Shown here piece by piece: positions 33,806 to 41,608 of a DNA stretch of 64,000 nt. The stretch comes from Pseudohaliea rubra DSM 19751 (lineage in GTDB: Bacteria; Pseudomonadota; Gammaproteobacteria; Pseudomonadales; Halieaceae), in the NCBI RefSeq assembly GCF_000764025.1, contig NZ_KN234757.1, forward strand, positions 1 through 64,000, read 5' to 3'. The number at the start of each line of letters is the position of its first letter. Within the stretch, counting starts at the first letter, position 1. The notes below the pieces were generated by a model. That model saw nothing but the letters and a program-made list of their open reading frames with translations. It did no database searches and was not told the DNA's origin. The translations under genes were made by a program, and so were the position numbers.

Positions 33806-34183
33806 TCATCCCCGCGCCGTATTTTCCCGCAGCCACGCCTCGAGGTTCTCGAAAGTGAAAGCCCCTGCGTCGTACAGGTTGAGAATAAAGCGCTCTGCTT
33901 CGGCATTGGTGGCCGTTAGCGCCGCCCCATTGATCTCCAGGAAGACATAGCAGGCGGCAAAGGCGGCCCGCTTGTTACCGTCACCAAAAGGGTGAGTCTG
34001 AGAAAGACTCTCCCAGAGGGCGGCGGCTTCGGCGATTACATCCGGGTAATATCCTGTCTGCGGCCGAAAGATTGCCGCCTCCAGCAACCCTGGATCGCGC
34101 ACACCCTTAGAGCCGCCAAAGCGTTCTATCAGGTCACTGTGCATGAACAGGATGTCTTCGAGCGTCAGATAGTCCGAGCTCAT
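33806..34183 (-). CDS. doc: Doc-family (Fic fold) toxin
   Basis: The 125-residue product is a Doc protein: YLTLEDILFMHSDLIERFGG at the start and the Fic signature HPFGDGNKR at residues 64-72, with catalytic His64. Doc kinases inactivate EF-Tu by phosphorylation. It starts within the stop of the upstream antitoxin gene (4-bp ATGA overlap). Length and motifs are complete. Confidence 0.92.
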   Translation of the reverse strand: MSSDYLTLEDILFMHSDLIERFGGSKGVRDPGLLEAAIFRPQTGYYPDVIAEAAALWESLSQTHPFGDGNKRAAFAACYVFLEINGAALTATNAEAERFILNLYDAGAFTFENLEAWLRENTARG

Positions 34184-34413
34184 TTCGATAACTTGTCATA
34201 CAGGCCCGCGTAGCGGTTTGTGCTCTTGAGATAGGCAGCCATCACATGCTCTCTGCCCTGTGGGCCCGTACGATCTCTGCCGGCCAAGTGCGCCTTCAGT
34301 GCCTCCTCAACAATCGCCTGGATCTGCCGCCCCTCGGCTTTAGCGACTGACCGGAGCGTGGCCAGGAGTTCTGCGTCAATCTGCGTTGCGAACTTTTCTT
34401 TGTCGGCTCCCAT
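34180..34413 (-). CDS. Ribbon-helix-helix antitoxin of the Doc pair
   Basis: 77 residues: KEKFATQIDAELLATLRSVA, KAEGRQIQAIVEEALKAHLA and a C-terminal toxin-binding tail with REHVMAAYLKSTNRYAGLYD. It differs from classical Phd (YefM fold) and looks like an RHH/CopG-type protein, as seen with some Doc toxins. ATG at 34413 is chosen; the frame is open for 35 more codons upstream. Overlaps doc by 4 bp. Confidence 0.85.
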   Translation of the reverse strand: MGADKEKFATQIDAELLATLRSVAKAEGRQIQAIVEEALKAHLAGRDRTGPQGREHVMAAYLKSTNRYAGLYDKLSK

Positions 34414-34504
34414 GGGGCACCTCCATATCATGATGCGCCTAGTTTTTTTATGATACATCAAGCTCAGAGGGTGGCAAAAGCATGGAACGCGTGTAGGCTC
34501 AGGC

Positions 34505-34708
34505 CTGTGCATCAGCATGCACTGTCGTTGGTTTAATCAGTCAGGCAAAGTCAAGATAAAAGTGCTTCGCTTCGTAGGCTTCCAGCAGCGTAACCAGCAC
34601 ATCAAGTTTTTCACCCTCGGGCGTGTAAGCACCCGCCATCATGAGGCTGTCGATTTCCTTCAGTGCCGCCCGATAGTCGGCATCAGTTTTGATCGGTTTG
34701 ATATCCAT
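34505..34708 (-). pseudogene. Broken higA copy with internal deletion
   Basis: The frame starts MDIKPIKTDADYRAALKEID and is nearly identical to the higA at 31430-31804 through EAYEAKHF, then ends after YLDFA at a TGA (34541-34543). Immediately downstream the last codons of the intact gene (LIKPTTVHA) reappear in another frame. About 190 bp, including the helix-turn-helix, are deleted. Confidence 0.85.
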
Positions 34709-34747
34709 CTGCTGTATCTCTCGTCGCTACCTGCCCTAATGCGGGAA

Positions 34748-34880
34748 TTAGATGGTTTGCGCGTTTATCCTGTCGTATTGAGCATGAGTGCCAATGCATC
34801 GAATATAGACGACGCGGTAGGCGTGTGATCCAGACGAACAACCGGTACTTGTTACCCGCCATTGCTTGGCAAGGCAACGA
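34748..34880 (-). pseudogene. HigB-like toxin remnant
   Basis: Two frames together give the C-terminal half of a HigB (RelE fold) toxin: GNKYRLFVWIT, then after a one-base slip HAYRVVYIRCIGTHAQYDRI and NAQTI with TAA at 34748-34750. It lies about 40 bp upstream of the broken higA copy, in the correct toxin-antitoxin order. The N-terminal half is missing. Confidence 0.7.
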
Positions 34881-34941
34881 AACCGGAATCATATCGGTCA
34901 GGCGCTCTCGTAAACGCGAGGTACAACTGTATGAAAGCTAA
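34873..34941 (+). pseudogene. BrnT-like toxin 3' remnant
   Basis: The plus strand reads GNETGIISVRRSRKREVQLY then ES and a TAA (34939-34941), the C terminus of BrnT toxins (R-I-I-S-x-R-x-A/S-x-x-x-E...YE). It overlaps the start of the brnA-like gene, as in intact brnTA operons. The rest of the toxin has been replaced by the convergent HigB remnant. Confidence 0.7.
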
Positions 34942-35164
34942 AGACTTTGGCGAAAAGTTCGACGAGGGCAAGGAAGACATCATCGATGATCTGGATCTTT
35001 CCGGCCTCAAGCGGCCCAATCAGACACCCCGGCGGGTCAATGTAGACTTCCCGGAGTGGATGGTGGCGTCCCTGGACCGGGAGGCCGCCCGGCTTGGCAT
35101 TACTCGCCAGTCGATTATCAAGGTGTGGCTGGCGGAGCGGCTTGAGCAAAGCTCTCACAAATAG
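34931..35164 (+). CDS. BrnA-like CopG-family antitoxin, orphan
   Basis: The 77-residue product has an acidic, toxin-contacting N terminus (KAKDFGEKFDEGKEDIIDDL) and a ribbon-helix-helix C terminus (RRVNVDFPEWMVASLDREAA, RLGITRQSIIKVWLAERLEQ), matching BrnA-type antitoxins. Only the last 22 codons of its toxin remain upstream. The reading frame is complete. It lies between a dead toxin and a truncated regulator copy. Confidence 0.82.
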   Translation: MKAKDFGEKFDEGKEDIIDDLDLSGLKRPNQTPRRVNVDFPEWMVASLDREAARLGITRQSIIKVWLAERLEQSSHK

Positions 35165-35246
35165 AGCACTGCGAGCGCCTATCGCGCCTCGTTTTCCTGA
35201 AAGCTTGAGAGGGGCCTGACCCGGCCTTGAAGTCTCAGGCGGCCAC

Positions 35247-35540
35247 TCACCGTGCACAGTCATCCACACCCGCCGCCTCAGCCCGCAACCGCTCGATCTC
35301 TTCCTTGAGCGCCTCGTACTCCGCCAGCTTGCGGCGCAGGAAGTGGTTGGTCAGCCGCGCCTTGCCGGCCATGCCTTTGGGTGTGAGCAGGTAGGCGTAG
35401 CGGAGCTTGCGGTCAGACTTCGAGAAGTTCTCCATCTTGATCCAGCCCTTCTCGACCAGGGCCTTGAGGCAGTAGTTCAGGCCGCCCAGGCTGATGCCCA
35501 ACTCCCGGGCCAGGTCGCGCTGGGTCAGGCTTACCTGCAA
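35247..35540 (-). pseudogene. 5'-truncated copy of the EPS-associated regulator
   Basis: 97 residues almost identical from TQRDLARELGISLGGLNYCL onwards to the regulator at 30831-31175, with the same C-terminal helix up to RAEAAG and then a different tail (VDDCAR). The first 30 or so residues, including the leading helix of the winged-helix domain, are replaced by unrelated sequence. It is probably inactive, though it could still be translated from an in-frame start. Confidence 0.75.
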
Positions 35541-35706
35541 AGGCGCAGGACTCGAGAGATTCGGCCCCTCCAGCGCTTACAACCGGCCGTTTTGTCTATA
35601 GAGAAGCAGTAGCCGGGGGCGTACTGCAGGCTCCTACTGTCGTAACATGACATATTCTCACCGCAGCAGGAAGTTCAAGCACAGACGCGGTGGTAGCTGC
35701 CATTTT

Positions 35707-35991
35707 CTATTGGCTTAACCAGTCCTCCCGATTATGCCGCACGCGAAGAATCAAAACGTCATCGGCGCGAATCGTATAAAGCACGATGTGCGACCCGGCC
35801 GGGTGGACGCGAACCGCTGGGCGCAGTTCCGGCCGCAGCGGAGCGGCGTATGGATTCGCCGCAAGAAATTCAAAAGTGTGCTGCAGGTTTTGGTGGTAAC
35901 GCCGCGCTTTGCCAACCCCGAAATTCTGGGCGCCGGCAACAAAGAGGTCTATGAGATCCTGCTCAGCCAGGGCAGTAAGGACATACCTCAC
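35707..35991 (-). CDS. parE: ParE-family toxin
   Basis: The 94-residue product is a ParE/RelE-superfamily toxin: YVLTALAEQDLIDLFVAGAQ, GVGKARRYHQNLQHTFEFLA, NPYAAPLRPELRPAVRVHPA and GSHIVLYTIRADDVLILRVR then HNREDW. ParE toxins poison DNA gyrase. It overlaps the parD stop by 4 bp. Confidence 0.92.
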   Translation of the reverse strand: MRYVLTALAEQDLIDLFVAGAQNFGVGKARRYHQNLQHTFEFLAANPYAAPLRPELRPAVRVHPAGSHIVLYTIRADDVLILRVRHNREDWLSQ

Positions 35992-36233
35992 TTGTCCCGC
36001 GCAAGCCTCGCAGTAGCTTCTGCCTGCAGCGAATCCATCGTTCTGACACCGTCTCCGCCAGCAAGCGCCTCGTCAATCAGCCCCTGAAGTTCAGCGATCC
36101 TGCCAGCGCGCTCCTGATCTCTTCGGATCAGGTCGCGAACATAGTCGCTGGCATTGCTATACCGGCCAGAACGGGAACATTCGTCGACCCAGGCTTTCAT
36201 CGCATCCGGCAGGGAAACGTTCATAGTTGCCAT
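35988..36233 (-). CDS. parD: ParD-family antitoxin
   Basis: The 81-residue product has the ParD ribbon-helix-helix: MATMNVSLPDAMKAWVDECS and GRYSNASDYVRDLIRRDQER, followed by the toxin-binding helix AGRIAELQGLIDEALAGGDG. ATG at 36233 is preferred over one at 36272. The pair is complete. Confidence 0.92.
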   Translation of the reverse strand: MATMNVSLPDAMKAWVDECSRSGRYSNASDYVRDLIRRDQERAGRIAELQGLIDEALAGGDGVRTMDSLQAEATARLARDK

Positions 36234-36509
36234 CTGAGCACCTCCGCCCACAATCTTGGCAAGGTTTGCCAAAAACTGTCAACCGGCAACTCTTAGTTCG
36301 CCTGCTGCGCCGCCGCCTCCGTCTGCAATACGAGGAGCGCCACGCACTCTCACCATATCCGTCGATATGTCCATCCCACTCCCGGGCCAACAGATCAGCA
36401 CGCGCGTGAAGATGGCGCTTGAGGCATAATGCGACTAATGCGCCGAGCCGCGCGCCTCATCGGCCGCCGACAGGGCGACCGAAACGAGTAATGAGACAAA
36501 CGGATCCTG

Positions 36510-37574
36510 ATGTCGTTTAAACTCCTGCAGCTTCTGGTCGCTTTCGGCGTCACCCTGGCCTTGCTTAGGCTGTTCGCCTCTATTGCCCCGCGCCTCAGCA
36601 TCGTCGACCCGCCGAACCATCGAAAGCTGCATCAAGGCGAGGTACCTCTCGTTGGCGGGCTGGCTGTTTTCGGCGCCTTGCTGCTGGGTGCGCTGCTATG
36701 GGGAGATACCGAGGGCAATAGCCTCTCGGGCTATGGCAAGCCTCTCGCGGTGTTCTTCCTCGCTGGCGGCATACTGATTGTCGCCGGGCTCATCGACGAC
36801 ATGCGCCCGGTCAGCGTTTTCTCGCGGATACTGGTCGAGGTAGCTGTGGCCCTGCTGCTCATCGAAGGCCTCGAGCTGAGGCCCACAAACCTCGGTGATC
36901 TGTTTGGCACCGGCGATGTCCGCCTGACACCCTGGGTGGCCTACCCGTTTACGGTGATCTGCGTCTTCGGCGTCATTAATGCCTACAACATGCTCGACGG
37001 CATGGACGGCGTGGTGGCCGTCATAACGCTGATAACCCTCGCGGGCTTTCATCTGTTTTGTAATACACATCCGGGACTGATTACCATCTTCCTCAGCGGC
37101 GCGCTGTTCGCGTTCCTGGTCTCCAACCTGGACCTCTCGCCCCGGATACCCAAGACCTTCCTCGGTGACGCGGGCAGCAAACTCATGGGGCTGATTGTCG
37201 TGACGCTGCTATTGGCAGCCGCCGACGCCAACGTGACCGGCGTCAAATATATCGAGCCGGTCACGGCGCTATACCTGGTGGGCCTGCCCCTCTACGACAT
37301 GACCTTTGTAACCCTGCGCCGCGTCGCCCGTGGCCGATCCCCAATCGCGCCGGATCGCACCCATATTCACCACCTCATGCAGACGGCAGGCATCAATGAC
37401 CGTCGGGCGCTGATTCTGATCGCCACGCTTGGAGCCACCTTCCCCACCCTTGGCTTCGCCCTCGCCAGTGCAGGGGCTGCTACTCACTACCAATTCTGGA
37501 TTTTTCTTGGCTTTTTTATCCTCTATTGCCTGTTCATGCGCGAGGCATGGCGCGGGGTAAGCCGCTCGGAGTAA
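36510..37574 (+). CDS. WecA/MraY-family undecaprenyl-phosphate sugar-1-phosphate transferase
   Basis: The 354-residue, about 11-helix membrane protein belongs to the glycosyltransferase 4 (WecA/TagO/MraY) family. Marks are DPPNHRKLHQGEVPLVGGLA, AGLIDDMRPVSVFSRI (first Asp pair), NAYNMLDGMDGVVAVITL (NxxNxxDGxDG), TFLGDAGSKLMGLIV and RTHIHHLMQTAGINDRRALI (HIHH). It initiates repeat-unit assembly by transferring GlcNAc-1-P or a similar sugar phosphate to undecaprenyl phosphate. It is followed 6 bp later by the Wzz-like gene. Confidence 0.92.
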   Translation: MSFKLLQLLVAFGVTLALLRLFASIAPRLSIVDPPNHRKLHQGEVPLVGGLAVFGALLLGALLWGDTEGNSLSGYGKPLAVFFLAGGILIVAGLIDDMRPVSVFSRILVEVAVALLLIEGLELRPTNLGDLFGTGDVRLTPWVAYPFTVICVFGVINAYNMLDGMDGVVAVITLITLAGFHLFCNTHPGLITIFLSGALFAFLVSNLDLSPRIPKTFLGDAGSKLMGLIVVTLLLAAADANVTGVKYIEPVTALYLVGLPLYDMTFVTLRRVARGRSPIAPDRTHIHHLMQTAGINDRRALILIATLGATFPTLGFALASAGAATHYQFWIFLGFFILYCLFMREAWRGVSRSE

Positions 37575-37580
37575 CAAACC

Positions 37581-38741
37581 ATGAACGAACCGAAAGTCCC
37601 TCAACCCACTGCGGCGCCACCCGGCTACTACCCGGTAACTTTTGCCGAGGATGAGATAGACCTGTTTGAACTTGCCCTCACGCTCTGGCGGCAACGGTTG
37701 CTGGTGCTGGCAATCACCTTGGCAGCACCGCTACTGGCGGCGGGCTACCTCCTCCTCATCGCGGAACCCGTCTATGAAAGCGAGGCTCGCCTGCTGCCGC
37801 CGGCCGCGGGCAGTCTGGAGAAAATCGTCATCCCTCGGGATTCCTTGAACAGTTCCCCTGCAGGTGAAACCCGGCTGACGGTCACCGCTGAAGAGCCCGA
37901 CGATGGGCTCACCATTGACTACCTCTCGGCACCGCCGATAGACGACATTTTCCAGCGTGTTGCTGAACAGCTGTTTGCTCAGGAGACCCGTCGGGCGGCC
38001 CTCCTGGCAATCAGCCCCCCCGAGGGCACGGGCCCCGGCCAGCATGCGGCTGGGTCATTCACCGTAGCCATGGAAAAGCCGGACCGCGGGAGTGAGCTCG
38101 GTGAAAGCTTGAGCGTGCGTTTCCGCGCGCCGGACCCGCAATTGGCCGCAGCAGCCGTAGCGGCGCTGGTGGCAGAAGCTCAAACGCGGGCAACGCAAGA
38201 ACTCCTCGCCGGGCGCAGCGCGGTACTTGAGCGTCGCATCGAAATGCTCCAAGGCATGCTCGCCGCCAGCGTGGAGACCGCCCGACTCGCAGCTTCTCAT
38301 CGCGCCACCCGGCTGCGAGCGGCAATCGAAACGGCCTCCTCCCTGGGCCTCGAGGACCCGGCACCTCTGGCCTCGCTATCCCTGCAGCCGGGCACCGACG
38401 ATGCACTCTATCTGCGCGGCGCTCGCCTGCTGCGCGCCGAACTGAATGCCCTTGAAGCCCGGTCCGGCGACAGTAAAGGGGACGCTTTCCTGCCCTTCGC
38501 GCCGGATGCGGCCACTCTCGAAGCACAGATCGCCCATCTCCAGACCATCGTCACACAGCCCGTCGACGGCATTGAAGTGGCGCGGTTGGACCAGCCAGCA
38601 ACGGTGCCGGCAGCCGCCGCTTCGCCCCGTCCTCGCATGGTGCTGGCCCTCGCCGCGGTCCTGGGGCTATTCGCCGGCATCGGCACGGCCCTTGTGCGCT
38701 CGGCCATCGGCAAGCGCCTGGAGCAGGAACGCCAGGGCTAG
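37581..38741 (+). CDS. Wzz-like polysaccharide chain-length determinant
   Basis: The product (386 residues) has the topology of Wzz/PCP proteins: a cytoplasmic N terminus with DEIDLFELALTLWRQRLLVL, a first transmembrane helix (LVLAITLAAPLLAAGYLLLI), a large periplasmic helical domain beginning PVYESEARLLPPAAG, and a C-terminal transmembrane helix (MVLALAAVLGLFAGIGTALV). There is no fused tyrosine kinase domain. It should set chain length with the Wzy polymerase. Operon with the WecA-like gene. Confidence 0.87.
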   Translation: MNEPKVPQPTAAPPGYYPVTFAEDEIDLFELALTLWRQRLLVLAITLAAPLLAAGYLLLIAEPVYESEARLLPPAAGSLEKIVIPRDSLNSSPAGETRLTVTAEEPDDGLTIDYLSAPPIDDIFQRVAEQLFAQETRRAALLAISPPEGTGPGQHAAGSFTVAMEKPDRGSELGESLSVRFRAPDPQLAAAAVAALVAEAQTRATQELLAGRSAVLERRIEMLQGMLAASVETARLAASHRATRLRAAIETASSLGLEDPAPLASLSLQPGTDDALYLRGARLLRAELNALEARSGDSKGDAFLPFAPDAATLEAQIAHLQTIVTQPVDGIEVARLDQPATVPAAAASPRPRMVLALAAVLGLFAGIGTALVRSAIGKRLEQERQG

Positions 38742-38744
38742 CGA

Positions 38745-39470
38745 CTAATCGGTCGCACCCGCGCCGTAGGCACCCAGCACGTCGCCCGCCGCACCGTGAG
38801 CGCGGATCCGCCCCCCGTCAATCCACGCAGCCGTATCACACAACGCCGCCACCTGGTCCTCCTGGTGGGAAACGAGAACGACAGTCTGATCGCCGGTCAG
38901 CCGATCCTCCATCACGGCCCGGGCCTTTTTGCGGAAAGCCGCATCGCCCACACTGAGCACCTCGTCGATGAGCAGGATATCCACCCGCGTCATGATCGCC
39001 GTACTGAAGCCGAGGCGCGAGCGCATGCCGGCGGAGTAGGTGGCGACCGGCTCCTCAAAGGAGGGGCCCAGCTCGGAGAAGTCGCGGATCTCCCCGAGGA
39101 AGGCCTGCGCCTGGCGCCGCGTCGCGCCCTGGAGCATGGCGGAGAGCAGCGCGTTGTCGCGCCCGGAAAGCTGGGGCTGGAAGCCGAGGCCGAGGGTCAG
39201 CAGGCTGCAGCTGGCGCCGGGACGGCGCCACACAGTACCGGCGCGGGGCGCCAGCACCCCGGCGAGGAGCCGGAGCAGCGTGGTCTTGCCGGCGCCGTTG
39301 CGGCCGAGGATGCCCAGGGTCTCGCCGCGGTGGATACGCAGGGAAACATCGTCGAGCACCCGGTGCAGGCCGCGCTCGAAGTTGGCGCGGCGGGCGTGAT
39401 AGCTGTGCGACACGCCCTGGAGTTCGAGCATCGGCTCAGCCGCCGCGCCAGCAAAGGCCGGGCGGCTCAT
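38745..39470 (-). CDS. Polysaccharide ABC transporter ATP-binding protein (Wzt-type, no glycan-binding domain)
   Basis: 241 residues: Walker A at GILGRNGAGKTTLLRLL, the Wzt/TagH-type GLGFQPQLSGRDNALLSAML, signature YSAGMRSRLGFSTA, Walker B VDILLIDEVLSVGD, and the H-loop VVLVSHQEDQVAALC. It ends without the C-terminal carbohydrate-binding module found in long Wzt proteins, resembling capsule KpsT-type proteins. It converges on the Wzz-like gene and is coupled to the permease gene by a 4-bp overlap. Confidence 0.92.
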   Translation of the reverse strand: MSRPAFAGAAAEPMLELQGVSHSYHARRANFERGLHRVLDDVSLRIHRGETLGILGRNGAGKTTLLRLLAGVLAPRAGTVWRRPGASCSLLTLGLGFQPQLSGRDNALLSAMLQGATRRQAQAFLGEIRDFSELGPSFEEPVATYSAGMRSRLGFSTAIMTRVDILLIDEVLSVGDAAFRKKARAVMEDRLTGDQTVVLVSHQEDQVAALCDTAAWIDGGRIRAHGAAGDVLGAYGAGATD

Positions 39471-40243
39471 GCGGTGATCGCCTTCAGGGCCAAAAACCGG
39501 CTCGTGCGCCGCAGGAGCAGCACCCCCGCCGCAACGAGAGCGGCAGCCCCGGCAGCTACCGCCGCAAGGTGAGCGAGGTCCGGCGCGGCGCCTTCCATGA
39601 GGACCTGCCGGTAGGCATCAATGATGAAGGCCACCGGGTTCAGCACCAGCACCGCCTCGGTCATGGCCGGGTCCGCCAGGCCGCGCACGTCCCAGAAGAT
39701 GCCCGAGGTAAAGAGCAGAAAGATCATGCCCAGGGAGATAAGCATGCTGAAGTCGAAGGCGAGGCAGACGAGAAAGGCGCCGAAGAGCGAGAGCCCGACG
39801 ATCATCAGGTAATTCACAAGCACCACCGGGATCAACCAGGCCCAGCCGGGGCTGACCCCGTACCCCTTGAACCAGAGGACAATGAACAGCAGCAGGAACA
39901 CCGACGCCTGCTTGTAGAGCCCCTCCTGGATCGTCGCCAGGGGAAACAGGCTCTTCGGTACGTCGACCTTGCCAATCAGCCCCTTGCTGGCGACGATGCT
40001 GCGCGAAGCCTGGTTCACGGATTTGGAGAACCAGATGAAGGTGAGCTTGCCGCACATAAGGAAGACCAGGAAATCAGGGCGCTTGTTGCCCAGCACCACC
40101 TCGAAAACCACATAGAACACCGCAACGTAGAGCAGGGGCTCCAGTACCCACCACAGGTAGCCGAAAAAGAAGCGGGCAGCGTCGGCCTTCAGCGCCATGC
40201 GCGCCATGGTATCGACGAGGGTGAAATAGTGCCTGAAGGTCAT
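39467..40243 (-). CDS. Polysaccharide ABC transporter permease (Wzm/KpsM-type)
   Basis: The 258-residue ABC2-type permease has six hydrophobic segments: FFGYLWWVLEPLLYVAVFYV near the N terminus, LFPLATIQEGLYKQASVFLL, WAWLIPVVLVNYLMIVGLSL, FSMLISLGMIFLLFTSGIFW and NPVAFIIDAYRQVLMEG. Start ATG at 40243 gives the normal N terminus (MTFRHYFTLVDTMARMALK); the frame stays open much further upstream across antisense rsmA, which is not coding. With the ATPase it exports a lipid-linked glycan. Confidence 0.9.
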   Translation of the reverse strand: MTFRHYFTLVDTMARMALKADAARFFFGYLWWVLEPLLYVAVFYVVFEVVLGNKRPDFLVFLMCGKLTFIWFSKSVNQASRSIVASKGLIGKVDVPKSLFPLATIQEGLYKQASVFLLLFIVLWFKGYGVSPGWAWLIPVVLVNYLMIVGLSLFGAFLVCLAFDFSMLISLGMIFLLFTSGIFWDVRGLADPAMTEAVLVLNPVAFIIDAYRQVLMEGAAPDLAHLAAVAAGAAALVAAGVLLLRRTSRFLALKAITA

Positions 40244-40306
40244 CGGTGGGCCGGTCTCTCGCGAGGGCGCTATGTTACCAACTTGCCACGCGCTAACATA
40301 CGGCCC

Positions 40307-41140
40307 ATGCCCCCACGTACTCCCAGCCCATCGCCGGCGCGCAAGCGCTTCGGCCAGAACTTCCTCCAGGACGATATGGTCATCCACCGTATCGAGAGCG
40401 CCGTCGCACCCCGGGAGAACAACCACCTGGTGGAAATCGGCCCCGGGCGCGGAGCGCTCACGGAGGCCCTGGTGAGCACCGGCTGCCGCTTCGATGCCAT
40501 CGAGCTGGACCGGGACCTCGCCGCGGGGCTGCTGGCGGCCTTCAGCATCTATCCACGCTTTCGGCTGCACAAGGCCGATGCGCTCAAGTTCGACTTCGCC
40601 GCGCTGCGCGAAGGCCCCGGGGCGCCGCGGCTGCGGGTGGTGGGCAACCTGCCCTATAACATCTCCACGCCGTTGATCTTCCGGCTTCTGGACCAGGCAG
40701 AGCTGGTGGAGGACATGCACTTCATGCTCCAGCGCGAAGTGGTGGAGCGCCTGGCAGCGAGCCCAGGCAGCGGGCAGTGGGGGCGCCTCGGCATCATGGC
40801 CCAGTACCGCTGCCAGGTAGAGGCGCTTTTCGACGTGCCGCCGGAGGCCTTCCACCCGCAACCGAAGGTGCAATCCGCGGTGGTGCGGCTGGTGCCCTGG
40901 CGGGAATCGCCCTGGCCCGCCTGCGATGTCGCGGCGCTGCGGGCGACGGTGCAGGCAGCTTTTGCCCAGCGCCGCAAGACCTTGCGCAATAACCTCAAAG
41001 CCCTTACAACGGACGACGTTCTCGCTGACCTCGGCATCGACCCCGGGGCCCGCGCGGAAACCCTCGAACTCCCGGATTTCATCAGGCTGACGAACGCCCT
41101 CTCGGGCAGTGACACCGGCAACGAGACAGGCGACGACTAA
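40307..41140 (+). CDS. rsmA: 16S rRNA dimethyladenosine transferase
   Basis: The 277-residue enzyme dimethylates two adjacent adenines near the 3' end of 16S rRNA. Marks: RKRFGQNFLQDDMVIHRI, LVEIGPGRGALTEALVSTGC (SAM motif I), AIELDRDLAAGLLAAF, VVGNLPYNISTPLIFRLLDQ (catalytic NLPY), MLQREVVERLAASPGSGQWG and FAQRRKTLRNNLKAL. The start at 40307 is chosen; the frame is open upstream but into antisense wzm. It is the first gene of the rsmA-apaG-apaH-cca run, divergent from wzm. Confidence 0.95.
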   Translation: MPPRTPSPSPARKRFGQNFLQDDMVIHRIESAVAPRENNHLVEIGPGRGALTEALVSTGCRFDAIELDRDLAAGLLAAFSIYPRFRLHKADALKFDFAALREGPGAPRLRVVGNLPYNISTPLIFRLLDQAELVEDMHFMLQREVVERLAASPGSGQWGRLGIMAQYRCQVEALFDVPPEAFHPQPKVQSAVVRLVPWRESPWPACDVAALRATVQAAFAQRRKTLRNNLKALTTDDVLADLGIDPGARAETLELPDFIRLTNALSGSDTGNETGDD

Positions 41141-41144
41141 GGCA

Positions 41145-41552
41145 ATGAGCGAATCAGGCCCGGACCAGGTCCACATCGACGTACAGACCACCTACCTCCC
41201 CTCCCATTCCAACCCGGAGGAGGCGCAGTACACCTTTGCCTACACCATCTCGATCAGCAATCTCGGTGACGGGCCGGTGCAGCTGCTGTCCCGGCACTGG
41301 CAGATCACCGATGGCAATGGCGAGGTGCAGGAGGTGCGGGGTGCCGGCGTGGTCGGCGAGCAGCCGGTGATCGAGCCCGGGCGCTACTTCCGCTACACCA
41401 GCGGGGCAACGCTGCCCACCCCCGTGGGCTATATGCAGGGGGAGTACACCATGGTGCCGGCGGGCGAAACGGCCGTCGATCCGGCGGCGCAGCCTGCCTT
41501 CGAGGTGCCGATCCCGGCCTTCACCCTGCACACCCCCACCGCGCTCAACTGA
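41145..41552 (+). CDS. apaG: ApaG protein
   Basis: 135 residues: VDVQTTYLPSHSNPEEAQYT-like start (IDVQTTYLPSHSNPEE), FAYTISISNLGDGPVQLLSR, HWQITDGNGEVQEVRGAGVV, GEQPVIEPGRYFRYTSGATL and GYMQGEYTMV. The family has a fibronectin III-like fold; its exact function is not settled. It starts 4 bp after rsmA at an ATG preceded by TAAGG, and precedes apaH, the usual order. Confidence 0.95.
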   Translation: MSESGPDQVHIDVQTTYLPSHSNPEEAQYTFAYTISISNLGDGPVQLLSRHWQITDGNGEVQEVRGAGVVGEQPVIEPGRYFRYTSGATLPTPVGYMQGEYTMVPAGETAVDPAAQPAFEVPIPAFTLHTPTALN

Positions 41553-41608
41553 CGCCCGTACCCGCGACGGTGGCTGATTCTCATGGCGAACCTGCATGAC
41601 TGACCTGC

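Noticed and set aside
39569-41140. A 523-residue version of RsmA
   Set aside because: The extra N-terminal 246 residues are antisense to the Wzm-type permease gene and contain no domain. RsmA starts at 40307.
39467-41191. A 574-residue version of the ABC permease
   Set aside because: The extension is antisense to rsmA; the hydrophobic permease begins at 40243.
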